5,455 nt of DNA from contig JAGGWE010000127.1 of the NCBI GenBank assembly GCA_021157665.1, positions 1 to 5,455 on the forward strand, written 5' to 3'. A program made the position numbers and the translations under genes. Every line of letters starts with the position of its first letter. Position 1 is the first letter of the stretch. This DNA is from Sulfurimonas sp. (GTDB taxonomy: Bacteria > Campylobacterota > Campylobacteria > Campylobacterales > Sulfurimonadaceae). Positions 1 to 5,455 of this stretch are shown piece by piece. The notes under the pieces were generated by a model. It did no database searches, was not told the origin of the DNA, and worked only from the letters and a program-made list of their open reading frames with translations.

Positions 1-1114
1 TACCATTATCAGCAGGTTGTGAAGGAACCATAAATAAACTTCCAGCATCCATACCCATAGCTTCTCTAGCTTTAGCAGTTAAACCTTTACCAATGATAAG
101 TGGAATACGACCACCAGCTCTCATCTCATCAGGAAGAGTATTTGGAGAAATTTCATAAGTAGAAACTACTTTACCATCTTTTTCAATAGTACCTTCAAAT
201 GGTTTAACAGTGATAACATCACCAGTATTTAATTCGTGCGTAGGTGCTTGGATTGGGATACAACCCGAATCTTCTGCAGTGTTAAAGAAAATTGGAGCAA
301 TAATATCACCGATAACAATACCACCAGTTCTTTTGTTAGGGATACCAGCAATATCTCTACCCATATGCCATTGAACAGAATTAATACCTGATTTTCTTGA
401 TGAACCAGTACCAACAACATCACCAACATAAGCAAGTGGATGACCTTTAGCTTTTAACTCTTTCATAGTATCAAGTGGGTTATCCATTCTATTTATTAGA
501 AATGAGTTTGCATGAATAGGAATATCTGCTCTTGTAAATGCTTCTGAAGCTGGAGATAAATCATCAGTATTTGTCTCACCAGGAATTTTATATACTGTTA
601 CAATAATCTCTTTTTCCATCTCTGGTTTATTTTTGAACCACTCACCATTTGCCCAAGATTCTATTACTTGTTCTGCAAAAATATTTCCATGTTCCATAAG
701 TTCTTTTACAACATCAAAATCAGCATAAACTAATATAGTATTTTTAAGTTGATCGGCAGCTTCTTGGGCTATAGCTACATTCTTATTTCTAAGTCCATCA
801 ATAAGTGGACCAACATTAAATCCACCCAACATAGAACCTAAAATCTTAATTGCTTCTATTCTATCAATAGCATGACTATGTGCATCTTCATGAACAATAG
901 CATTTAAAAATGCAGCTTTTACATAAGCAGCATCATCAACACCAGCAGGTATTTTATTTTTTAATAAATCCATTAAATATGATTCTTCTTCAATTTTATC
1001 AGCTTTTAATAGTTCAACTAACTCTGCTGTTTGCTCTGCTGTTAAAGCTAGTGCTGGAACATTAAGTTCTGCTCTTTCTTTTGTATGTGCTTTATAATCT
1101 TCAATAAATGCCAT
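1..1114 (-). CDS. acnB: Aconitate hydratase B (AcnB), N-terminal 371 residues, cut by the left window edge
   Basis: AcnB is a cytoplasmic [4Fe-4S] enzyme that isomerises citrate to isocitrate through cis-aconitate in the TCA cycle; some AcnB proteins also act on 2-methyl-cis-aconitate. The frame is open from an ATG at 1114 to the window edge. Residues 1-160 match the HEAT-like helical domain that distinguishes AcnB from AcnA (start MAFIEDYKAHTKERAE). Residues 165-370 are the swivel domain, with GETNTDDLSP (179-188), GDVVGTGSSRKS (231-242) and RAGGRIPLIIGKGL (332-345), all familiar from E. coli AcnB. About 43% of the usual 850-865 residues is present; the iron-sulfur cysteines and the rest of the catalytic core lie outside the window. 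The start is supported by AGGA six bases upstream and a TATAAT box close by. In E. coli, apo-AcnB also binds mRNA; whether this one does cannot be seen here. Identity is very secure. Confidence 0.97.
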   Translation of the reverse strand, partial: MAFIEDYKAHTKERAELNVPALALTAEQTAELVELLKADKIEEESYLMDLLKNKIPAGVDDAAYVKAAFLNAIVHEDAHSHAIDRIEAIKILGSMLGGFNVGPLIDGLRNKNVAIAQEAADQLKNTILVYADFDVVKELMEHGNIFAEQVIESWANGEWFKNKPEMEKEIIVTVYKIPGETNTDDLSPASEAFTRADIPIHANSFLINRMDNPLDTMKELKAKGHPLAYVGDVVGTGSSRKSGINSVQWHMGRDIAGIPNKRTGGIVIGDIIAPIFFNTAEDSGCIPIQAPTHELNTGDVITVKPFEGTIEKDGKVVSTYEISPNTLPDEMRAGGRIPLIIGKGLTAKAREAMGMDAGSLFMVPSQPADNG

Positions 1115-1120
1115 ATTTAA

Positions 1121-1124
1121 TCCT
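1121..1124 (-). promoter_or_regulatory. Ribosome-binding site of acnB
   Basis: The minus strand reads AGGA, then six bases (TTAAAT), then the acnB ATG. The spacing is normal and fixes this ATG as the start. Confidence 0.8.
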
Positions 1125-1142
1125 GTGTTTTAAATTTAAAAA

Positions 1143-1148
1143 ATTATA
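1143..1148 (-). promoter_or_regulatory. Probable acnB promoter, -10 box
   Basis: The minus strand carries a perfect TATAAT, 28 bases upstream of the acnB ATG, in an A/T-rich run. No good TTGACA lies 16-18 bases further upstream; the bases there are AAATTT. Primary-sigma promoters of Campylobacterota often have a strong -10 box and a weak or absent -35 box, so this fits. The expected transcript start is near 1136, giving a leader of about 20 bases. The box separates acnB from the ftsK operon and implies its own transcription. Confidence 0.6.
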
Positions 1149-1175
1149 TCTAAAGATAAATAATTAAATTTAAGA

Positions 1176-1236
1176 GTGTTACTTATATAAACAGTAGAAT
1201 TTACATTTTAATGATTTTTGTATATATTTGTAACAC
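1176..1236. repeat. Imperfect 17-bp inverted repeat upstream of acnB
   Basis: The plus strand at 1176-1192 reads GTGTTACTTATATAAAC. The minus strand at 1236-1220 reads GTGTTACAAATATATAC. They agree at 14 of 17 positions, including the seven-base core GTGTTAC, and a 27-base A/T-rich gap separates them. The proximal arm lies just upstream of where the acnB -35 region would be. A pair of operator half-sites for a regulator of acnB is one reading. A stem-loop in the 3' end of the upstream operon transcript is another, but no T tract follows it. I do not recognise the motif as a known regulator box. Confidence 0.45.
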
Positions 1237-1255
1237 CAACCTTGGCATGTAGGAT

Positions 1256-1648
1256 TTATAGTTTTCGTTTTTTCAGTTCAACTTCAATAAACTCTTTATC
1301 AAAACCTCTATAGTTACTTTTTAACCAGATAAGATAAGAATCTGGTATATCACTGTAATACATCCCTTTATATTGTCCAAAACCAACTCTGCTTTTCTCT
1401 TTTTTAATTATAAGCATCTCTTGGCATGTGGCTTCTATATTTGAGTATTTTATTAAGGAAACAAACTCATTAAACTCTATTTTTTTTTGAATTACAAAAG
1501 TGTAAGTATCAAAATCAAAGATACCTTTTCTATTTTTTACAAAAAGTTCTAAGGCTTGGATTTGTTCCACACTTAAACTCTCTAAATTAATCACTTTTAC
1601 ATTAAAAGAGTTTCTATGTTTAGTAAAGGCAAGTTGTACTTTAGGCAT
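1256..1648 (-). CDS. Hypothetical 130-residue protein with a C-terminal DUF3820/Exo_X-C-like motif, coupled to ftsK
   Basis: I do not recognise this as a named gene. The protein is soluble in appearance, with no signal peptide or membrane segment, and has a basic tail (ELKKRKL). Residues 89-109 hold GFGQYKG, then IPDSYLIWL. This resembles the 'FGKYKG...lPxdYLxWL' pattern of DUF3820 (putative quorum-sensing-regulated virulence factor family) and of the small domain at the C-terminus of some exonucleases; the assignment is inferred from the pattern only. Residues 10-75 look like a strand-helix-strand-helix unit. The aromatic 'GIFDFDTYTFVI' (42-53) followed by a helix vaguely recalls a HARP-type fold, with low confidence. 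The ATG shares one base with the ftsK stop (TAATG), and only a weak GAGA precedes it, so translation is probably coupled to ftsK. An A9 run at 1480-1488 is a possible slippage site. That this is a real gene is likely; its function is unknown. Confidence 0.85.
   Translation of the reverse strand: MPKVQLAFTKHRNSFNVKVINLESLSVEQIQALELFVKNRKGIFDFDTYTFVIQKKIEFNEFVSLIKYSNIEATCQEMLIIKKEKSRVGFGQYKGMYYSDIPDSYLIWLKSNYRGFDKEFIEVELKKRKL
1480..1488 (-). repeat. A9 homopolymer inside the 130-codon gene
   Basis: The coding strand has nine consecutive A bases covering codons 54-57 (Gln-Lys-Lys-Ile). Loss of one A puts TAG directly after the tract. Gain of one A gives a TAA three codons after the tract. Either slip would therefore yield a product of only about 56-59 residues without the C-terminal motif. 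Confidence 0.6.
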
Positions 1649-3789
1649 TATAAAATCTCACGAATACCTTTAGTATTTGTAGCAGATAAAATACCTTCAG
1701 CTTCTAACTGTTCAATAATTCTAGCTGAACGGTTATAACCTATTTGAAGTTTTCTTTGCAAATAAGATATAGATGTTTTTCTATCTGTTAAAATCACATT
1801 TTTAGCATCTTCATAAAGAATATCTAACTCTTCATAAGTATCTCTAGTCCCAGAGTTTATAGTTTCATTCTCTTCAACTAAAAAGCTTTTATCATAGTTT
1901 GGCTCTCGTTGAGCCTTTATAAAATCAACAATTTTTTCTATCTCTTCTTCAGTACTCCAAGGTGCATGAAGTCTAACCAATCCTGTAGAACCAGGAGGTG
2001 TAAATAGCATATCACCTCTACCTAAAAGTGACTCAGCACCCATCTGATCTAAAATAATTTTAGAATCAACTTTTTGCCCTACTCTGTAAGAGATACGAGA
2101 TGGTAAATTTGCTTTGATAAGTCCTGTTACAACATCAACAGATGGTCTTTGAGTAGCTACAATAAGATGAATTCCAGAAGCTCTAGCCATTTGTGCAAGT
2201 CTGGCAATAGAGTGTTCAACATCTTTTCCACTTGTCATCATTAAATCTGCTAACTCATCTATAATTACAACTATATATGGAAAATGTTCTCCACCATTTT
2301 TTGCAACTTTATCATTATAATTTTCTATATTTTTTGTTCTAGTTTCAGCCATAAGTTCATATCGTCTTTCCATCTCTGAAACCATATTGTTTAATGCTAC
2401 TATCGCTTGTTTTGGCTTTGTGATAACTGGAGTTAAAAGATGAGGAATATCATTGTAAATTGAAAACTCTAGCATTTTAGGGTCTATCATTAAAAGTCTT
2501 AGTTGATCTGGTGAATTTTTATACAAAAGTGAAAGTATCATCGCATTTATACCGACACTTTTACCACTTCCTGTTGTTCCAGCTATTAGAAGGTGAGGAA
2601 GCTTTTTTAAGTCAGTAACAAAAGGCTTTCCAACTATATCTTTTCCAAGTGCAATAGTTAATGGAGAAGATGAATCTTTAAATAACTTCGAATCAAGTAA
2701 TTCTCTTAGATAAATTGTATCTACTGTTTCATTTGGTATTTCAATCCCCACTACATCTTTTCCAGGGATTGGTGCTTGAATACGGATAGTTTCAGCAGAT
2801 AAAGCCATAGCCAAGTCATCTTGAAGATTTAAAATCTTACTTACCTTTACATTTGCAGCTGGTTTAAACTCAAATGTTGAAACAACTGGACCAGCATAAG
2901 TTCTAACTACATCACCATCTATTTTAAAATGTGCTAATTTTTCTATAAGGTATCTAATTTTATCATCAAGTTCACTCTCATCAATAGAGTGAGATTTTAA
3001 ATCTTGTTTTTGTAAAAAATCGACAGATGGAAGTTTAAAATTTTTAGGTTTCTCAACTTTTTCTTTTTCAATACCCTCTAAAAGTTTTGCATTTTCTTCA
3101 AGTTCATCAACTATAACTGCATTTTTTTGTTCTTTGACTTTAGAAACTAAATCTAATAAATTCTCTTGTTTATCAGATATTTCTTCCTTTTTTATAGGTT
3201 CTGTTTTTTTTATTTTTACCTCAAAAGGAATATCTTTTACTTCTTCTTTTATAGTTTCTACATGCCGTGATATTTCCTCTTTAGCTACTTTTTTTACCTT
3301 TTTTTTAATCTCTTTTTCTCTTTTTTCAGGTAACTTAGACTTTATAAATTCAAAAATATTTGAAGCAATCTCTTGAGTGCTTTTATCTAAAAAAATGATT
3401 ATTGAAACAGAAGTGATTATAAACCAAAATACCCACAATCCAAAAACTCCTATATATGGAGATAAAAAGTCAACAAAATCACCAGCAAATTTACCTCTAA
3501 ATTCATTTTCAACAATTAACGATTGTGCTAATAATGATGAAAAAAAGATTAAAAATATAGATATACTAAGTTCAAGTTTTCTAAGATTAAATTTTGTATT
3601 TTTATATAAAAAGTATAAGGGAATTAAAGATGCGAGTAAATATATGAATGAGATATACCCAAAATACAGATGATTATAAATAGCGAAAGTTGAACCATAA
3701 CTACCCATAAGTCCACTGTTACCTAAAATCGTTGAAAATCCTAAGTAGATTAAAACACCAAAAACTATAATAAAAATAGTATCTTTCAA
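1648..3789 (-). CDS. ftsK: DNA translocase FtsK
   Basis: FtsK is anchored at the septum by its N-terminus. It pumps chromosomal DNA with a hexameric ATPase motor and, in most bacteria, activates Xer recombination at dif. Four membrane segments are visible near residues 4-23, 40-62, 73-93 and 114-134. A charged Lys/Glu-rich linker of about 130 residues follows (135-265), far shorter than in E. coli. The alpha/beta motor starts near 270, with Walker A GTTGSGKS at 404-411 and Walker B IIDELADL at 509-516. A winged-helix gamma domain spans about 650-713; in known FtsK proteins this domain reads polar DNA motifs. At 713 residues it is normal for this phylum. No ATG fits the N-terminus: TTG at 3789 has AAGG eight bases upstream, and the frame closes at a TAA about 36 bases upstream of it. 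Xer/dif and the guiding motifs are not in this window. Confidence 0.97.
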   Translation of the reverse strand: MKDTIFIIVFGVLIYLGFSTILGNSGLMGSYGSTFAIYNHLYFGYISFIYLLASLIPLYFLYKNTKFNLRKLELSISIFLIFFSSLLAQSLIVENEFRGKFAGDFVDFLSPYIGVFGLWVFWFIITSVSIIIFLDKSTQEIASNIFEFIKSKLPEKREKEIKKKVKKVAKEEISRHVETIKEEVKDIPFEVKIKKTEPIKKEEISDKQENLLDLVSKVKEQKNAVIVDELEENAKLLEGIEKEKVEKPKNFKLPSVDFLQKQDLKSHSIDESELDDKIRYLIEKLAHFKIDGDVVRTYAGPVVSTFEFKPAANVKVSKILNLQDDLAMALSAETIRIQAPIPGKDVVGIEIPNETVDTIYLRELLDSKLFKDSSSPLTIALGKDIVGKPFVTDLKKLPHLLIAGTTGSGKSVGINAMILSLLYKNSPDQLRLLMIDPKMLEFSIYNDIPHLLTPVITKPKQAIVALNNMVSEMERRYELMAETRTKNIENYNDKVAKNGGEHFPYIVVIIDELADLMMTSGKDVEHSIARLAQMARASGIHLIVATQRPSVDVVTGLIKANLPSRISYRVGQKVDSKIILDQMGAESLLGRGDMLFTPPGSTGLVRLHAPWSTEEEIEKIVDFIKAQREPNYDKSFLVEENETINSGTRDTYEELDILYEDAKNVILTDRKTSISYLQRKLQIGYNRSARIIEQLEAEGILSATNTKGIREIL
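3289..3306 (-). other. Candidate -1 frameshift/slippage site in the ftsK linker
   Basis: The coding strand contains A8, GGT, then A7. Codons 162-164 read AAA AAA AAG in frame, which contains the heptamer A AAA AAG used for programmed -1 frameshifting in E. coli dnaX. After a -1 slip the new frame reads GGT AAA AAA AGT AGC TAA, giving a product of about 169 residues with all four membrane segments and no motor. A lysine-rich linker in an A/T-rich genome can produce such a run by chance. No clear downstream stimulatory hairpin was identified. Confidence 0.3.
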
Positions 3790-3797
3790 ATATATTG

Positions 3798-3801
3798 CCT
3801 T
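3798..3801 (-). promoter_or_regulatory. Ribosome-binding site that fixes the TTG start of ftsK
   Basis: The minus strand reads AAGG, then eight bases (CAATATAT), then TTG. There is no ATG or GTG in the short open stretch above it before an in-frame TAA, so this site decides the start codon. Its last G and the first two bases of the TTG belong to one arm of an 11-bp inverted repeat, described separately. Confidence 0.7.
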
Positions 3802-3830
3802 GTTAAATAAAATAATTGTTAATTAAATGA

Positions 3831-3836
3831 AGTATA
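3831..3836 (-). promoter_or_regulatory. Candidate ftsK promoter, -10 box
   Basis: The minus strand reads TATACT (five of six matches to TATAAT), 41 bases upstream of the ftsK TTG. No convincing -35 hexamer is present at normal spacing. A start near 3824 would give a leader of about 35 bases. The box directly abuts the hairpin-forming repeat at 3837-3869, which would occupy the upstream promoter region. Read-through from flgL may also supply ftsK mRNA. Confidence 0.4.
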
Positions 3837-3869
3837 GCCAAAAATGTTCCATCAAGGGAATTTTTTGGC
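3837..3869. repeat. Inverted repeat (hairpin) between flgL and ftsK
   Basis: The plus strand reads GCCAAAAATGTTCC, loop ATCAAG, then GGAATTTTTTGGC. This makes an outer stem of 8 bp (GCCAAAAA with TTTTTGGC), a small asymmetric bulge, an inner stem of 4 bp (TTCC with GGAA) and a 6-base loop. It lies 26 bases past the flgL stop, so it may end or stabilise the flgL transcript. No T tract follows it on the minus strand, where the next bases are TATACTTC, so it is not a classical terminator for flgL. Because it abuts the candidate ftsK -10 box, an operator role is equally possible. Confidence 0.6.
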
Positions 3870-3894
3870 ATTTTGCAATATATTTTATAAAAGT

Positions 3895-5455
3895 TTATAA
3901 ATAATTAACTAAACTAAGTTTTGAAACTCTACCAACAGTTGATAACATAGCTTCATAGTTTAAAGTTAATTGGGTTAATTCAAGAGATGCTTCTGCTAAA
4001 TCTGTGTCTATCACTGATGAACGAAGAGTTTTTGTACTAATTTCTAAGATTGAAGTTCTCTCTAAAGAAGCAGTAAGAGCATTTGAATTAGCACCAACTA
4101 AAGAGTGTGATCTAAAAATATGATCTTGAAGATCATCCATCATAGTTATTGCATTTTGGATACCAATACTTCTTCCCTCCCCCTCAGTACAATCAGGATA
4201 TGAAATATGATTTTCCACAGATTTTATCATCTCATCAATAGTTTTGAAAAAATCTGTTTTAGGGTCTCTAATTGTTAAAGCATTATTTGAATTAAATGAC
4301 ATAACTGAACCTGTTGTTGTAGAAAAATCTCCACTATCTGAATCATATAATGAAATTGTTGCTTTTGTTAAACCTGTACCTAAATCATCAAATTGAATTT
4401 TTCCATCAAAAGATAAAGATGTAGTTCCACTAAAATTTGAAGAATAAATAGCTTTATCATATGCTTCTGATTCTGTTGCATCATTACCTTCAGTATTATC
4501 CAGTGATGGAAGGTTGTCCGTTACAACCATATTCATAACATCCATTAACTGCTGATATGTCATCTCATCAGCATCAACAGCTGCTCTTGGATCTTTCATA
4601 TTAAAAATATCATATGGACCAGTAGTTGAATCAAAAGTACCATCACCATTTGTGTCAATTTTAACAGTATATTCAGATCCAGTACTTAAATTAATACTTG
4701 CTTCATAAGACTTACCATTAATATTTTTTCCAGACATCAAAAACTTTGTTCCACTTAAAGTATCATCACTTGTATCATTTGGCGTACCTTTTGATATATC
4801 TGCAACTTCAGAGAGTAGAGTCGATGGTTGTGCAAAAGCATTTTTTTCTGATGATAAAATAGTTTCAGTATCTATACCATTAACATCTATAATATGTGAT
4901 GATTTTAATACCTGAGAAACATTTGATGAGATAGTTGAACCCTCTTTTGAAAATTGTGTTCTATCATAGATTAAACCCTCTGCACCAGAAACACCTGTTG
5001 CATTGGTAAATCCAGACTTTGTAAATTCTTTTATATAAAGAGTTTCATTACCACTATCAGTAGCAACTGCATAATCAGTTGCTCCTCCACTTAAATCATC
5101 AATATTTGTTATATCTGCATGATCAGTAGCATCAGTATTAAAGTCAGTTGCACCAACCAAATGAAAATCTAATTTACTGGAACCTTTCATTTTATCTTCA
5201 ACAACTATTTGTCCATTCGTATTTAATGATACATTTACAACATTTAAATTACCTGTATTGCCATATGCTTTACCTATTTCAGTTAATAATTCATCAACTG
5301 TTTGGGTATCTAGCATTGGGATTTTTTCATTAAAAGCTGTACCATTACTTTGCACACCTCTTAAATAGAAATAATGGTTATCATCTGGAGAATCACCCAT
5401 AAATTCTGCCATAGTACTACTTGGAAGAACAGAACTTGAATCAGGGTTAGGTTCA
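3895..5455 (-). CDS. flgL: Flagellar hook-associated protein FlgL (HAP3), C-terminal part, cut by the right window edge
   Basis: FlgL is exported through the flagellar type III apparatus and forms, with FlgK, the junction between hook and filament. The frame stays open to the window edge: 14 more codons lie upstream of the first in-window Met at 5412, with no stop. The true start is therefore outside, and about 519 residues are seen of a protein that is near 750 residues in Campylobacter. Counting from that Met, residues 410-505 form the flagellin-like C-terminal D0/D1 coiled coil, with IGIQNAITMMDDLQDH (416-431), DTDLAEASLELTQLTLNYEA (469-488) and the end KLSLVNYL. The centre is an Asp/Ser/Thr/Gly-rich surface region that includes YDRTQFSKEGSTISSNVSQ (149-167), typical of epsilon FlgL, and an EF-hand-like loop at 253-261. 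There is one cysteine (408). The next gene downstream is ftsK, an order I recall from C. jejuni. Its promoter is not visible. Confidence 0.93.
   Translation of the reverse strand, partial: EPNPDSSSVLPSSTMAEFMGDSPDDNHYFYLRGVQSNGTAFNEKIPMLDTQTVDELLTEIGKAYGNTGNLNVVNVSLNTNGQIVVEDKMKGSSKLDFHLVGATDFNTDATDHADITNIDDLSGGATDYAVATDSGNETLYIKEFTKSGFTNATGVSGAEGLIYDRTQFSKEGSTISSNVSQVLKSSHIIDVNGIDTETILSSEKNAFAQPSTLLSEVADISKGTPNDTSDDTLSGTKFLMSGKNINGKSYEASINLSTGSEYTVKIDTNGDGTFDSTTGPYDIFNMKDPRAAVDADEMTYQQLMDVMNMVVTDNLPSLDNTEGNDATESEAYDKAIYSSNFSGTTSLSFDGKIQFDDLGTGLTKATISLYDSDSGDFSTTTGSVMSFNSNNALTIRDPKTDFFKTIDEMIKSVENHISYPDCTEGEGRSIGIQNAITMMDDLQDHIFRSHSLVGANSNALTASLERTSILEISTKTLRSSVIDTDLAEASLELTQLTLNYEAMLSTVGRVSKLSLVNYL

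Larger units (their letters stand above)
3788..3885. repeat. 11-bp perfect inverted repeat bracketing the flgL-ftsK spacer
   Basis: AAATATATTGC at plus 3788-3798 is the exact reverse complement of GCAATATATTT at plus 3875-3885. In minus-strand RNA the distal arm lies just after the flgL stop and the proximal arm covers the last G of the ftsK Shine-Dalgarno sequence, the spacer and two bases of the TTG start. Pairing would enclose the 3837-3869 hairpin. The arms have only two G/C pairs, so stability is modest. Confidence 0.4.

Noticed and set aside
229..435. A 68-codon minus-strand open frame.
   Set aside because: It lies inside acnB in another frame, and its Leu/Val-rich translation is what the Thr/Ala/Gly-rich acnB codons give when shifted.
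1230..1260. A possible Rho-independent terminator just after the 130-codon gene (ACATGCC AAGGTT GGTGT on the minus strand).
   Set aside because: The stem is short and bulged, and the bases after it (TACAAATATATAC) are not a T tract, so I do not call it.
1241..1430. A 10-base direct repeat CTTGGCATGT at 1241-1250 and 1420-1429.
   Set aside because: One copy is ordinary coding sequence (Thr-Cys-Gln-Glu) and the other is in the spacer; a single 10-base match has no further structure around it.
3134..3673. Two adjoining plus-strand open frames of 80 and 98 codons.
   Set aside because: Both are antisense to the ftsK linker and membrane region. They have low-complexity Phe/Ser- or Lys/Asn-rich translations and no convincing ribosome-binding site or domain.
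3883..3897. A/T-only palindromes TTTTATAAAA and TTTATAAA around the flgL stop codon.
   Set aside because: Short all-A/T palindromes are expected in spacers of such an A/T-rich genome.
5148..5333. A 61-codon plus-strand open frame.
   Set aside because: It is antisense to well-supported flgL coding sequence and shows no domain or start signal.
5413..5455. The Met at 5412 as the flgL start.
   Set aside because: The frame stays open for 14 codons above it to the window edge, there is no ribosome-binding site, and the family is much longer at the N-terminus.

Overview
The window is AT-rich, roughly 30% G+C by eye, and every gene I can support lies on the minus strand. Gene content points to a member of the Campylobacterota (Epsilonproteobacteria), probably Arcobacter-like or a close relative. 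The reasons are a long FlgL of the epsilon type, an AcnB-type aconitase, an FtsK with a short linker, and A/T-rich spacers with a recognisable -10 box but little -35 sequence. The flgL-ftsK neighbourhood matches the order I recall from Campylobacter jejuni (Cj0887c-Cj0886c). The genus call is inference.

In the direction of transcription (right to left) the layout is: (1) the 3' part of flgL, cut by the right edge; (2) a 105-bp spacer containing a strong inverted repeat, a candidate -10 box and the ftsK ribosome-binding site; (3) ftsK, 713 codons with a TTG start; (4) a 130-codon gene of unknown function whose ATG overlaps the ftsK stop codon by one base (TAATG); (5) a 141-bp spacer with an imperfect 17-bp inverted repeat and the acnB promoter; (6) the 5' part of acnB (371 codons), cut by the left edge.

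The genes do not form one pathway. FlgL is the junction protein between flagellar hook and filament. FtsK is the septal DNA translocase that clears the chromosome at division. AcnB is the TCA-cycle aconitase. The 130-residue protein is coupled to ftsK. Its C-terminal half resembles the small 'FGxYKG...YLxWL' domain seen in DUF3820-like proteins and at the C-terminus of some exonucleases, so a nucleic-acid role is possible but unproven.

There is no mobile element, CRISPR array, RNA gene or defence system in view, and no stretch over 300 bases lacks a gene. The less ordinary signals are regulatory or recoding candidates: paired inverted repeats around the ftsK start, a dyad upstream of acnB, poly-A slippage sites in ftsK and in the 130-codon gene, and an EF-hand-like loop in FlgL.
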